Origin: Mesodorylaimus sp. YZB2_4
Lineage: Eukaryota; Nematoda; Enoplea; Dorylaimida; Dorylaimidae
Direction of reading: 5' to 3'
Assembly: GCA_030248295.1 (NCBI GenBank)
Contig: JASANH010000224.1
Location: 1 to 64,000 of the forward strand
DNA: 64,000 nucleotides
A model generated the notes under the pieces. That model worked only from the letters and a program-made list of their open reading frames with translations. It did no database searches and had not been told where the DNA came from. Shown here piece by piece: positions 12,459 to 24,935 of the stretch. A program made the position numbers and the translations under genes. Position 1 is the first letter of the stretch. Each line of letters opens with the position of its first letter.

Positions 12459-13454
12459 AGATGCGCTTGGGAAAAAAGCGTGGCAAAAATTGGCTAACCG
12501 AGTAAGTGGTTTCTGTTGCATTGCTAATGTGATTTCTTTCTTATCCTGGCCTGTTTTCGTACGGTTACGAGGGAGAGGGGAGGGAACATTGTCCTGAACG
12601 GTCATGAATATCGTACCCCATTAGTTTCCACACCCATTGTTACTATTACTTCTCAAATCCAGTGGGTATTCCTTATCGGATATTGGGTCTCCTATACGTC
12701 TGTAGTACCCGTGTATTCGAACATCCTTAGGTTTCTTTGGATCAGAAAATACCCCAACCTGTACATTTTTTTATTTTCTAGATACCGTTCTGACTCCAGA
12801 ACTGGAATTCTCACCCTGCATCTCCACATACCCAGACAGAAGTTTCACTTTGGTTGACTGTGAGTTGAGCTGAATTTAAAATGGAATTGATGTCAGGTTT
12901 CAGTCTGGTCTCATTGGTTCAGTTGATTCATGCGATAGGTGTGATCAGGTTTCAGTGTGATCTCATTGTTGTCCTGATTGTGAGACTGTTTACGATTTTG
13001 CTGATACTATGTTCCCCATCCGTTTCAGCTGGCGCTCTTGTCATCGAATAAAATGCAGTTGTGAACAGAATTTGTAAAAACACTTAACAGCTGTGGGTGC
13101 ACCAGTAGCCCTGAGTAGCATGGGGATGCGAAATATACATGCGCACAGAATTTTAAAATTAGATGCTGAGACAGTACACATTTATAGAGTATTTCAATAA
13201 AACAGGTAATTTTTTAGTTTCCGCTCAAACTCGTCAATTTTTCATTTTTCCCCAGCAGTTAACTAAACAGCAGTTTGGAGTTTCAAAACTCTTTCCTTGG
13301 CGGTCCGCCAAAGGCGCACACTCAAAAGTACAGGGTACAGGCCTCTGCTCGAAAAGGTACATGCTACCTGCTACGCGCTACAGGCTACACGCGAAGTATG
13401 AAGGACCGCTACAGGCTACAGGTACAGCTCAACGCTACATGAGAAGTATGTTCC
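12459..13454. other. Gene-free flank of the satellite array
   Basis: Unique AT-rich sequence with no supported exon. At about 13330-13450 there is a local run of diverged GCTACAGG / GGTACA words, possibly a degenerate short tandem repeat. Confidence 0.4.
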
Positions 13455-13516
13455 GCGCCTAACTGCGCACTTTGCTCCACACCAGCACTTACTTTACAGG
13501 CACACCAGCACTTACT
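13455..13516 (+). repeat. Stray satellite fragment
   Basis: AACTGCGCACTTTGCTCCAC followed by ACCAGCACTTACTTTACA matches the junction part of the array units. The ACACCAGCACTTACTT piece is repeated once more right after. It is a short fragment about 1 kb beyond the array. Confidence 0.75.
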
Positions 13517-16500
13517 TGGCTGGCCTAACTGAATGCCCGCAATAGTAGGGGTTTGCAGTTGTACGTGTCGACCGAAAATAAACAATCGACTGGTATGTAT
13601 TGCAGGTTCTTCTCCCTGAGCATGAGAAAAGCGCCAAAAAACTGAAAAGCAAGGAAGTCGTCGAGGTAAAACTATCACATGACAACCGAGCATCTAGCAC
13701 CATGAGCAATGTTGGTTTTAAAGAAAGGCAACTCGCCTTGTTGAAACTTGAATTGAACAAGTGCTCTTGTTGGCCGGCATCGAGGGAGGCCTCGTCATTG
13801 AAAGACAAATTTTGCAACTCTGCCTCATCGTCGTTACTATTCGGTACGACCGACGACGACCCATGAGCGAAAGTGGCCGCGTCGAAACAAATTCCAAAGC
13901 ATCATCGAATTCAGTGTAGTCGTTATAAACGTCATAAGCCGGTTCCAGCGGGGATAGTTGTCTATTTCCACCACAACGGCTGTAAATCGGCTTTTCTCTG
14001 CTGCTTAGACATAGGCCTACTGCGGACTCGCACATGCACCGAGCCACAGGACCAACGACGGACGCCTACTCGTCTTGAAAGGACGCCTATCAATTGACAC
14101 AGGCCCAACGAAACGACTTTCACCCTTTACGACCTTGGGGCACCTTTGAGCCACACGTCCACCAACCACGTCTGTTGGCACGGAAGCCAACCGAATTTGC
14201 CCGATCTGTATACCAGAAAGAATATCATGAAAAAAATAGACAAAGTTAGAACAAGGACAATTGAAAAAGTACAAATGGTTTTGCCCGATTTATAAACGAG
14301 TAAAAATATCATAAGAAAATTGACAAAGTTTGCAGCTAAACTCACATTCACACGCCAACTATGCACGAAGGAGCCGACAGGGAAACAAATTTAGGAGACT
14401 AACTCGTGTTTAGACGACCGACACGTGAACAATGAATCTCGTCGTCGGCAAAATAGATACAAAATTACATACCCTCCCAAGCAGCGGAAAACAAATTTTT
14501 GCGTTTTAAATGTACGACGAAAACAACAAATAATCCTTTTTGAACAGGCTCAACAACCTTCGCGACGGATAAACAAAAATCCACACGACTATAGATATAG
14601 TTATCAATCCCGACCCAAAGCCGAGATCCCGTCCATCTACGTCTTTGTCTGACGCGCACACCTCGTCAAGATTCGCAGGCAGACCTACAGTACGCGCCAG
14701 TTTCAAGTCGCTCTGCGCGCACACGGGAGAATCTGGCGAAAAACAAGGCTAAAATTCTTCCTCGCTTGGTTTTTTGACGAAGAAGAATTTTCAGCAGAAA
14801 TGGTATGAGCGAATTCGGTGCAACACGATGCGCATTGTCGAACAAAAAAAGATATTTCCCCAATGTCTACCCAGCTCGTACAAAAACACTTTGCTGTCAG
14901 ATCGGAGGAAACAATTGAAGCTTTCCCAATTCCACAAATTTTACCATGGCCACCACGACTACCCAAACATCAATTTTGTTCGCAAGCAAAATACGCTGGT
15001 CAACGCTGCAGCACCTGTCTTACTGGCAGTCATGATTAGGTTTTACAGAAACATCGTACTGTTTTTTTACGCAGTCTTCCGAATATTCGACTATGTCTTT
15101 ATGGAATTCGCTATCTGGGGATGTTGTTTTTTCTTCTCTAAGTAATTTCAATGCGACTGTTCGTTTGATGACTTTCAACGCATGATTCTCTTTTTTTATC
15201 CAGTTAGTGGCTGCCCCAGTAGGTGCGCTCTTGCTGCTTTGGGTCGCAGTAAAGCTCCAACTTGAACTCTAAAGTTTCGTTCTTATTTCCTCACTCGAAG
15301 TGAGGTAACTTAAACCCTGATTTGGCGGATAAAATAAAGTACTTTGCACATTTCAAGAATAGTAATAACTCATGCAAGTAAAATTTTTCATCTCTGTCAG
15401 CTCACATGTACGATGAAACGCATCACATATATATGTTTAGATTTTATGTTGAAAATTTTTTGGGAGTCCTGTGGCAGCATATGGCACAATTATGGGTATT
15501 TTTTCTGTCGTTGCAGCTTTTCATTTTTAGCGTCTGGCAACGCTGGTGCACACGCGCCTGCCGGAATGGGGTTTTGCGCCGTCCCCCGATTTCGGGCGCT
15601 TTTTCTCGAAATTTTTCGTGATAACATAAGTTGATGTCATTGAAAATTTCAGAGAGAAAAATGTGCTATATCGACTGGTTGTCTTTGTTTTCCGTTTACT
15701 GCTTTAATTATGTTTATAGCAAATTTTTTCCAGTCTAATCGCAAAAATTTACGAAAAATCTATAAAAATTGAGAGCGAAAAATCAAGCCTCGAAAGTATA
15801 TCTTTTTGATAGAGCACATTGTTTTCTACTGTACAAAATTGTCACTGACATCAACCAAGGTTATCACGGAAAATTTCGAGAAAAATCGTCCGAAAGCGGC
15901 CACTCCGCGAACTTGATGCACACGCACCTGTCGTACGACAGGGGAGCGACCGACTACACATAATTAGGCCCTAAAACTGTCACGGCCTGTCATCATACAA
16001 TACGCGCAGCCATCAAGCGGATTGGATAATGTTGATTCAGTCAAGATTCCCGTCGACTCTCCACACAGGCTGTGACGGGAAACGGGAAGCTAATGCCGAG
16101 AGGGCTGCATTATCGGTATCGCCTGATGTCCGGTACCGATAATTTTTCCTGCTGATAGTGTGCATTACATGTCCCAGTCAGTAAAGAGTTTTGGGCGAAA
16201 AGCCGCTAAAGTGAGTCGCGTCTTGGGACTTTTCAAAAAGTGAGACACCTCCAGCTGGTCTCTGCTCAATATTTCAATTTGATTGGACTGATTTTAGAAC
16301 TAAAGATCGAATGGATTTGAGACCATACTCTCTCTAAGTGAAGATTCGAGAACTGTGGAGCTGAGAAAAGGCAAGGTGCTGTAGTTTTGTTCTTGTACAT
16401 GGCACCTTTGACATGGTTTATATGAGGGAAGCCTTCGAATTTTGAATCGACCGCCTTTTCTGAGGATGTGCTGTAGGTACATTATGGAGATAGTCTAATT

Positions 16501-17517
16501 TCAATCAGATGGATGACATTTTGCAAAATCGTTCGCGCAATGAAGGGTACAGCCGAACTCGCTGCAGCAACCGCTCGGGACCGCTAAACGAGTTGTTGTT
16601 AACCGTGGTAACCACGAGTTGTGGTTGCTGCTGTCCGATGTTTGCCGAAAAAGCTTCCCTACTGTATTGGTGCAACAGAAGAATAGGCTTTCCAGCAAGT
16701 ATTTTTATCAATTCGAATATACAAACCCTGCATGCATATGTACATTGTTATTCATTCCTCAAAGAGGTCAGGAATTTTTCTCTGCGTGCACTTTGTCAAA
16801 ACATCTTTTTTGGTTTCTGCTTTTTGCAATTGGCCATAACTAAAGCTAAGAAAAGGAAAAGGATATGTAAAGTAAATGAGCGCTATGCAAAACATTGCTT
16901 CTAAATTTAATCTTCTGATCATCGCTACTCGCTCCTTTAGCGTCAAATGGAGACATGGAGCATTTCATATTGACAAAAGTTGCTGCTATCCAATTTAAAG
17001 GCTACTCGGGGCGGCAAAAATGGTAGTTGTTATCAGTGTTGCAGTTATCAGGTTTGCTCTTACGCAGGGCGCAACTGTGTACAAAACATAGCTTGAAAAA
17101 TTGGTGCCAGGCAAATAGTTGCTGTTATCCAGAAGTTGGTGCTATCCGGGCTGATGTTAGGTGAGTTCGACTGCAATCATGCTGTAAATAAAGTGAAATC
17201 GATTCAGGTTGTGCTGGGACAAAGTGAAAATAAGTGACAAAGTGACCTCGGCGCTAGACACAACCCACTGACGATGAGGCTCACCAAGTACTGCAGCGAT
17301 GCTACGAGTGGAGAGACAGAAATCGGACAATTTCGGTTTCAGCCGCCTAACTGGCTTCAGGGCCAACCCGTTATTGTAAAAAACATTGTGGCAGGTGCCA
17401 TTGCCGCGGCCCCCTCTATTTGGCCCTGCATACAGATAGAAGGTGACTGCTGGCTCAAAGAAAAAAGGCTCTGCTTAAGAATTGACTGTAGGTGTGTGGA
17501 TATGCTCGTGTGAGACC
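13517..17517. other. Gene-poor 4-kb stretch
   Basis: No exon with a recognised family. A minus-strand frame near 13900-14040 and an overlapping plus-strand frame at 13600-13866 have ordinary composition, but neither shows known motifs, so I leave both unannotated. Otherwise I see AT-rich sequence without tRNA, rRNA or clear repeats. Confidence 0.4.
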
Positions 17518-17539
17518 GTGTGAGCCTGTTAGTTTAGCC

Positions 17540-17867
17540 TCGAGAATAGCCTTCAACCGTTCTTGAGCAAATTTGGATCATTCTTCGGCCCATTGCTGCT
17601 CTCGTCGCTCTATCTTGTTCCGAATCGACTCAGCTTGACGTCTGGCGATGTCCGCTTCCATGAAGGCTGCAACGGCACGTTCTGGGGACTGTGACACTTC
17701 GTCGCGAATTGCTTAGCCTGTGCAACAGAGATGAGTTGACGGCGAGCCGCGGCGGTTGACTGGTCGAGCTCATGAGGAGGTGGACCGACGGCCGTGATCT
17801 GAACGGTGGATTCTTCAACGGGATTTTCGTCGGTGGCCTGATCAGCATTCGGCGGCTGATCAGCCAT
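17540..17867 (-). pseudogene. LTR-retrotransposon gag N-terminal remnant
   Basis: Starts with ATG at 17867 (MADQPPNADQATDENPVEES). After about 60 codons the similarity-like helical, Arg/Glu-rich continuation (AAFMEADIARRQAESIRNK) is found in another frame, and a stop follows at about 17571. So there is at least one frameshift and one nonsense change. The sequence sits about 130 nt downstream, in minus orientation, of an LTR-like block and a primer-binding-site-like TGG. A gag identity is inferred from this layout and composition; no zinc knuckle survives. Confidence 0.4.
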
Positions 17868-17997
17868 TTCGAGCAGAATGATCGGCGAAATCAATGAGTG
17901 GCTTGCAAAGCCTGGCCAGTATCGGGCGGGAGTAGGATGGAGAATCGGTGGCTAGGATGCACGGCTCACACGGGTTGGAGACCGGCGATGGGAACCA

Positions 17998-18185
17998 ATA
18001 TAAGACGTCGTGTCTTATGAGAAGAGGATTTATTACTCGACCGCACCGAATACACGATTAGTCAAACGAGCATCAACCCAAGTGCAATAGTGCACCGGCA
18101 CAAAACAAACAAACAACACACATCAGACAAAGGGAGACCAATTTCACACACACCAATCACCAGGTATCACCGAACAGGCCTAACA
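17998..18185 (-). repeat. Possible LTR with adjacent primer-binding site
   Basis: On the minus strand the block begins TGTTAGGCC, contains an AATAAA-type signal (GAGTAATAAATCC), and is followed by TGGTTCCCATCGCCGG, which could be a tRNA primer-binding site. The gag-like frame begins 130 nt later. A second LTR was not found in the window and the 3' end does not show the usual CA. Confidence 0.3.
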
Positions 18186-19413
18186 TCAGACGAGGTCACA
18201 CTCATTTGCATAACATGATCTTCATTCCCCCTGACAGTTCCGCTTCAGCCCATACATCAAACAAACGGGTAAATAACCAGTAGTGCGAGTGGCCTGAACT
18301 GTGGACCAGTTTGCAAATTGAACGAGCGTCAGTCCTGTGTCCTGATCTTCCATCCCTCTTTTCACATACTACAGATGTAGCGCACGGTAGGTAACACGGT
18401 AACACGGTAGGTACCTAGGACCTTGTTGCGTAATTCAGTCGGTCCATTACATTGCCGATGATACCCATAAGTGGCGCTTCCTAATATCACAGATCGTACA
18501 CACTTCCTTCATGGGCTCATAGGAACTCAGGGCCCTTCCCGCTGACTGTGGGCAGTCGATCACACGCTTCATTCTGCAGGTTACTTTTCTTCACAATGCA
18601 TTAGCCACCGTTGGGGCTTTAGAGTCTGGTATAGCCACTGCTTTAACCCTGCGTGACAAGGAGTCTGTAAAAAAGGCCCTGATAATTGTCCCAACAGATC
18701 CACACCAACTGTCTTCCATGTAGAGGTAATGACTAACCTGGACTGGTCTATGATTTGCATTAATAGTAACCTGCTTTGCTGCTGTGTTTGCGAGTGCCTT
18801 TTAGTGGCCCTCTCATAATCAGTCTAGAGTCGGGTCACCTTAGTAAACGGCTGTGTGTGCCTCTCGTTCTGGGTCGGCCCCATATCGTGTGGCCGGATGG
18901 GCAGACCCCGCTTGGTTCCTAGTTATTATCGTACCCAGAACACTGAGACCTTTCGCGACCCTGTTCTTACGGGTCGTCACCGCTCGAACGACACCCGTAT
19001 TCGACGCTCACCCAAGATGGTGCCAATTCAAACTTCGTCTCAATCAGACCCAAAGTCACGCGCTGGTCCTAGCGGAACCATGCACAGTACAGTTTGTCTT
19101 TATCTAGTCAGACCCCCACTACATCAAGCAGAGAGGAAGAATCAGGTACCTGGGTGCCTGATTTCTTCTTCCTTTCTGCCCTTGATCCAGGTATAAGTGG
19201 ACTGACCTTATCACCGAGCTAGTCACAGCCTAAACTTAGAGCGGGAAGCTGAGCTGAAACAGCTGCAACCAACCCCCCCCCCCCCCAGTTTTGATGGCCA
19301 TGATACAATATACAGTAAGTATGTCAGCTACCAATTCTTTGACTTATGTAATAAATTAGCATGGTGTAGGTAATAGTCGAGTCATGAAATAGTATATTTC
19401 TCACCGCGATATT
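18186..19413. other. Gene-free stretch with a C14 tract
   Basis: No supported gene. A 14-base C run lies at 19273-19286. Confidence 0.45.
19273..19286 (+). repeat. Poly-C tract (C14)
   Basis: Fourteen uninterrupted cytosines. The complementary strand is a potential G-quadruplex-forming run. A similar 16-base G run lies at 46423-46438. Confidence 0.95.
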
Positions 19414-20141
19414 TTATACATGCGGTCTATTGTTCAGGCGGTCTTTTTGACATGCGGTCGTTTCCGCGGTCTTTTGCTCGCGGTCATTTGACGTGACACG
19501 AAATCCGCAGTATCCGCATTGACTCATACGATTCACTTGTTCATTCGACGACGGCTGTTGCGGACGTTGTTGATTTTGAAAATTATTGCGTCCTTGGTTG
19601 TTGCGAAAATTGCGCCGACTCGACCGGTTTCGATGTATCACTGCTGGTAGGCCACTGTGAACATCGTTTGGACCAGCATCGTGAATGATAGCTGAAGAGG
19701 CTAAAGGAAACATACGTCGATTTACTTCTGCTGTTATGACAGTAGCGACTATGTCCTCAAAAGGCCTTCCTAAGTTGGTGTGAGCCACTTTACAAAGTTT
19801 GAAATGAGCGTGGCTTTGATCAGACCTTGAAAGTGCAGCAATGAAGCGTTCTTTCAACATCAGCTCTTGCGTTTCTTCTCCCGTTTTACTATGTGCTTAT
19901 CTCACGAAGTCTCTCAAATCGCGTACTGTACGTAGTCAGCAACCGTTTCGGAATCATCTTTCTTCCTACTGTGCAGCTGACGCCATATACTGATTTGATG
20001 CGGATGAACCAAGTTAGAGATCAAGAATGTTTTTGCTAAGCCATACGGAATTAGTAGGTTTTGATCAAGACTTCGAAAAACGGTTAGAGCCCAGTCCTTT
20101 TGACATTTTTTCAATTCTTTCAAACGCATTTGATCATCCAT
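19414..20141 (-). pseudogene. LTR-retrotransposon gag (capsid) remnant
   Basis: Two minus-strand frames, 20141-19914 and 19860-19414, together read like a Ty3/BEL-type Gag. The first has the pattern WRQLHSRKKDDSETVADYV, where an E-x-V-x-D-Y segment is usual in retroelement capsids. The second starts LKERFIAALS and ends in an Arg/Asn/Gln-rich tail with a degenerate Cys motif (QCGYCGFR). The two frames do not join without a shift, and no pol gene follows downstream on the minus strand. It is probably a decayed fragment, perhaps related to the gag-like piece at 17.5-17.9 kb. Confidence 0.5.
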
Positions 20142-21277
20142 GTCATCTACGAGATTGCTGAAGTGCTCAAAATTTTCAAACCGTTACCGTAGATCTTGAT
20201 TAGATTCGCCCATTAAAGATGATCAGATTCACTCGTTCACCGGATTGCCAAAGATGGTAAAACGGATGATTCATTTGGGCTAAGGCTGCTACCAAGGCTG
20301 CTGTGGCCATGATAAGAAACTTAACAGCCCAGGCTTGCTTAACTATTTTTCCTCGGCGGTGAAAGCAACCGTGTCCTCTGTGGGAATGAGATTCTATTCC
20401 TTTGTGCTAGCAACGACGTGTCCTCTGTGGGAGTGAATTTCAGTTCCTCTGTGGGAAAATGATGAGCAATTGGTATCCTGGATTTCCCCCTGGGTAAGAC
20501 CTGAGCGGCCTCCAAATGTGATGAGGGTTTCTGGAGGTACGTGAGATTGGTCTAGGGGATGTTAGATGTCACCCAGAAACCGATTTCACCACACTCAAAT
20601 TAATGCTTACCGATAGTCCATTGATAAGGCTTGAATCTTCGTTTGCGGAAGCGATGGGCCATCACCAATCCTTCGTGAAAGGATCGAGGTCTTTATTGGT
20701 CCAATGAAAATATCGACTTTGTCTCTCAAGGCCCAAAACACGGCCCTCAGGTACGAATCCTAATACATTGGTCTATAGCACTTGCATGTCACCTGATACC
20801 AAGAAAAACCTGCCCGAAACGAACGAGGTCGTGTGCGAAAGCCTAATCGTAAGTCGAACAGGAAAACAAAACATCATGCAAATAGTCCACTGATAACAAG
20901 TATCTCGCTAATTGATATCTCTGTCATCAACTGCTGCTCGACAAACCAGTAACGGCGCGTGGTTCGAACCCAAACGAAGTCTGAGCCCTGAATTAAACAC
21001 ACCACACTGCCATTTGCTCGTCTAGTACGCCTTCGAGCAAAGGGGATATCTCAGAGCAAAGAAACAGGTGAATCATACAGTATTTCGCAAAGTAGGTAAG
21101 CTAGGTTGCGTCTCGCGCTTGTCGCAGCAAACATGCTCTACCAAGCATAGTAGGTGATGTTAAAAGACTTGATCCTGCATATTCAGCTCAAAAAATTTTC
21201 TCTTAATTTTATAAATTCAGATAAGAAAGATTTAACAAATAAAGCGAAGCAAGACAACGACATCCAATCTATATAGA
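20142..21277. other. Gene-free stretch
   Basis: No exon or RNA gene supported. One isolated B-box-like GGTTCGAACCC at about 20961 has no matching A box. Confidence 0.4.
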
Positions 21278-21757
21278 ACACAGCACCCCGAAGCTCGCCA
21301 CTTTCTTGGGCGGACGACGAAGGCACTGCACAGCACCTAAAAAAAACATTTACAGGCATACATGCACTTTACTTTACAAAAGCACTTACTTTACAACGCG
21401 CCGCATCAGCCGCAGTCGTCTCATCGCCTTCGTTTATCGCTTCTCATTCGTCCAATCTTGATTCCGACTGGTCCTTGAATTCGAATAGCGGCTTTCCTCC
21501 TTGCCATCGCCGACGCCCCAGTGGTTCACTGCCCCTGGCACATGCGTGCTGGCCGAGCCGAGCAACACAGCACCCCGAAGCTCGCCACTTTCTTGGGCGG
21601 ACGACGAGGGCACTGCACAGCACCTGGAAAAAACAACCTTTATAGGCATACATGCACTTTACTTCACACCAGTACTTACTTTACAACGCGCCACATCGGC
21701 CGCAGTCGTCGCGTTTTTTTCATTCATCGCTTCACATTCGTCCAATCTTGATTCCTT
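21278..21757 (+). repeat. Two dispersed copies of the 290-bp satellite
   Basis: About 1.6 diverged units: CACCCCGAAGCTCGCCACTT occurs at about 21284 and again at about 21570, and GCCCCAGTGGTTCACTG at 21516. The variant blocks (GGCATACATGCACTTTACTT, GCATCAGCCGCAGTCGTC) match the leftmost unit of the main array at 6050-6130 better than its inner units. Confidence 0.9.
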
Positions 21758-22137
21758 CCTGAAATTAGGGCCATATGCATAAGTATGTTTTGTACGCTCA
21801 GGATACGCGTATCTGGGACACAGAATTAAGTGTGGTATATTCTGAAACACTGACGGCAACGGCACTATAAAATGGGGATACCACTGTGACAGACCGACAC
21901 TGAGGATAAAGGAAATTAAATGCAGAGCAGGCGCGGACAATCCAACGAGGGGATAATGTACCGAAAAAATCCTTAGTGCGATCCTCCAATGCCATAATTG
22001 TATATCTTAGATTGGTCATCCGGGCAGAGTGAGGGTAAGCTGGATGCAGCTTGCTGACATAGCACACCTCAGAGCTCACAAACTGAGTTATATAGCCTAT
22101 AGTCTCACAGCTGGTGCAAAAGTAGAAAGAGCCCTAC

Positions 22138-22851
22138 CGATTGCTCGTTTCCGACAGGGTATTTAGTAGGACAGCTTCCACTGTCATTTCTTTGTAGTAG
22201 TCTAAAATGGATTTAAATCCATTTGCGTCATAGAATTTAAGAAACTCCTGCTTCGCCTTTGCCTCGTGTTCAGGAGGCAGTTCATCCATTAAATCCAAAT
22301 ATCCGAGCGAATATCTCGCCGCATCTTCGGAAAGTCCCATCGACAACACTCTGTTCGCATCGAACCAACCACCAGAGCACATCGCAATTGGTGGGAAGTC
22401 ATAAGCTGCCCGCTTGTCAAATTTTACCTACAATTTTGTGTAATTCTGGTGGCCAAAGGGTCTTCGCGACACAACTTACGCTGCTTGCAGTCTGGTGCTG
22501 AAGATATTCCACACCGATCTCGTACATGTCGTAAACAGTGGCTCCGATGCCCAGAAATAAAAGGATGGTCCAGATTATTCTCAAAACGCGATTTCTTGAC
22601 GTTATTGCTTCTTTCAAGCCAATGACTGCACTTACCTCCCCCGCGAACTGGTATTATAATGAGCCTGTGATAAAGAGAGACATTAAAAACAACCCAGGTT
22701 TACTCCAGGACATACTTTCGGCCGTAGTTTCTGATAACGCCTGATCACGCCGCTCCTGTGATATCTCTGCTATCGATCGTTTGAGACCACCGACCTCTTG
22801 CTGCAGTAATGCTACAGTGTCTCGGATAGACTGCCAGTTTTCGCTATCCAT
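22138..22851 (-). CDS. DEG/ENaC-like channel, 5' part only
   Basis: Proposed exons on the minus strand: 22851-22716, 22625-22480, 22427-22138. The protein starts with about 45 residues of heptad-like sequence (VALLQQEVGGLKRSIAEI), possibly a coiled coil. Then comes IGLKEAITSRNRVLRIIW, which fits the gating segment before TM1 of DEG/ENaC channels; the family's His-Gly appears as Ile-Gly if the splice is right. A TM1 (ILLFLGIGATVYDMYEIGVEY) follows, then the family's post-TM1 motif as DFPPIAMCSGGWFDANR (usually FPAVTICN). The intron between exons 2 and 3 is 52 nt. After residue ~190 the frame hits a stop at 22136. It can continue (CETIGYITQFVSS) only through a 27-nt intron, which is very short. 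No TM2 or selectivity filter is visible before the satellite copies at 21.3-21.8 kb, so the gene may be truncated or its 3' exons lost. Confidence 0.55.
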
Positions 22852-23581
22852 GAGCACATAACGCTACAAACTTGCAATGAGGGGGTTCGCCGCAGAAAGA
22901 ACAGTGACCATCACTAATGCACAGATGTGCAAGGTCTTGTGATTTTAAGAGCATATGGTTATATTTTTGTTCGATCTTGATAATGGGCCAGAAATTTGAG
23001 ACAATATACAGTAAATTATGTGTATAGCCACCCGCAACATGCGTACCCACTAGTCGTGAACCCTAGGTACACAAGGTTTGCTTATAACACATTTGGATAT
23101 GCTAGGGCAATGCAGCCGTGTCTGAACTTTCAAGATCTAAAATGGTTGATCATGACATGCAGTCGCAATCTTTTTGCTGCACAGGTTCTTCTGCGACGCT
23201 TGTTTCAGTGAACACTGCACATTCCATCAGGCGTCGCGCGCGTAATCAGCCTTTACAGAAATAATCTGGTTTCATGAAAACGGCCTATGCAAGGGCAAAC
23301 TAGGCGCAAAGGTGGCGTACTGTACGTGCTGTACGTGGGCTTTTCGCCCCAATATAAAACCGATCCCTGGTGGTTTTTAGTGCAACTTTACGACCTACGT
23401 TCGAGTTCGAAATCGCCGACAAGGCTGCACCTGACTATGTAGTATGTATGCCATGCACCTTTTGAGTGCGCATTTGCAGCACCTTAGTGTTTACACATAC
23501 ATACAGCAGTTAAATGTGACTATGACTGGGTCCGCCTACTGTAAGCATGTCTGCTGGCCTTTTGCCCTTTCTATCTCACAA
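22852..23581. other. Spacer, nothing recognised
   Basis: No supported exon, RNA gene or repeat. Confidence 0.4.
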
Positions 23582-23931
23582 TCAGCAATAATGCCAGCGC
23601 CCTAACCTACCCGCATCAACAGGCGCGGTAGCTGCCTGTTTAGCCCAGCCACACAGACGCTCCAGCGCTAATCCGCCATCCACTCCATTCAAATCCAAAT
23701 CTGTGTTTAACTGGCCATGGACTTCTGGTATGTTCATGTCTAGTACATTCATGCTTGTGTCCATGTCGATATTAATGCTGGCATCTGGTTCCGTAAGCAG
23801 CTCGGTTTCCTCATCAGTGTCGCCATGTTTGCTTTCGCGAACAAAAACTTATAAAATTATTGGTACGATAAATATAGTTTACATGATTTTTGTTTACCAC
23901 GACTTATCCAATGCAGTACCGTAGCTAAAGT
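23582..23931 (-). CDS. Last exons of an unidentified, probably membrane, protein
   Basis: Two exons fit together: 23931-23898 (34 nt; TLATVLHWISR) and 23847-23582 (to a TGA stop), joined by a 50-nt intron with good GT/AG ends. The joined tail starts VFVRESKHGDTDEETELL and then runs as an acidic, Met/Asp/Leu-rich segment of about 80 residues. The first exon is hydrophobic and may end a transmembrane helix, making the rest a cytosolic tail. Upstream exons were not identified and no family is recognised. Confidence 0.35.
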
Positions 23932-24699
23932 CTAGAAAGGACAGTTCAGTCTGCTTAGTGGATGTGCGGTGAGACGGACAACAAATTCACTAAGCAAAAT
24001 CTAAAACATTAGCTTTGCTGCATTTATCATTGTGCAGATGATCTTCTCGATGTCATGAGGCTATCTAGAAGGCCTCACTCAAAAAAAGTATCACAAATTT
24101 GGCGCTTGGAATTCGAAAAAACGTCGCCCCCAGCATACAAGAAACCTATTTTCAGGCGCGCGCTCGTTACTAGTTTTGTGTTTCGCGCAGCCATGGGCCT
24201 CCCCGCCAGACTGGCGCCGTGCATCGTAGTGGCTCTAGACTGAGTAATCCGACTACAGTAGGTACTGTCTTGCGTACACTGGCATTCAGACCAGCCGCCT
24301 TTCGATTTCTCTACTGGGTAGCGCTCCTCTTCTCGAACTTGCTGTTAGTTGCACCACTGACGATGGCAACGAAGTCTTCTCATCATGAAGAGTTTTTCAG
24401 CACCCTATGATGCATCAAAAGAATGGAAACTGAGAATAAAAGGCAACTGAACTGCAGCAGAAGCAGTGGGCGCGGTGGATCTCATCGCTCCTTCAGTCCT
24501 CGGCGATTAATGTCGACAGGGTGTAGGCCATGGAGAGTGGGGGAGAGTTATCGATCTCACCAAGCTGGGAGACGTCAGGCCCGCAGGTTGATGTTTCAGC
24601 CGCAGGTATAGATTCAAGGCTTGCCTTACTGCAGTCGGAGTTTTTGTCCCACCGACTTTGGCCGGCCACATTCTCTCCTTCACCTGCCAAGCCTGGATG
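23932..24699. other. Gene-free stretch
   Basis: No supported exon. The right part (24.45-24.70 kb) is GC-richer and leads into the dispersed repeat that follows. Confidence 0.4.
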
Positions 24700-24935
24700 C
24701 ATCCATGCACGCCAGACCGTGGGCGACTCACCCTTGACTGTCCAGGAGCCCCAGCTCGAGGCTGAAGCCGGAGGAGCAGACAGTCTCGGTTGTCGAACAC
24801 TCTGATGGCGGGTGGTTCCAGTATGCAGTCACGTGGTGGTACTCGAAGCGAAGACGCAGAGCAGCTTCCGTGTGGCTGGTCCCCGAACGGCCTTGCCTAA
24901 TGGCCGGCTGCAGGCAAAACGGGCTTCGCGGGCCT
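24700..24935 (+). repeat. GC-rich dispersed repeat, copy 1
   Basis: Shares ordered blocks with 31095-31345: GAGGCTGAAGCC / GAGGCGGAAGCC, then GAGCAGAC, GGTTGTCGAACA / GGCTGTCGAACA, and the end block GGCAAAACGGGCTTCG / GACAAAACGGGCTTCG. Open frames on both strands here come from the base composition. Confidence 0.6.

Noticed and set aside
7582-12497. Long stop-free frames (553 and 864 codons) resembling a Pro/Ser/Arg-rich repeat protein
   Set aside because: They lie wholly in the satellite array. The frame stays open because 291 is a multiple of 3, antisense frames are equally open, and 289-bp units break the frame. There is no splice or start context.
13600-14047. Overlapping plus and minus frames of 88 and 109 codons
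   Set aside because: Neither shows conserved motifs or convincing splice borders, so I could not choose between them.
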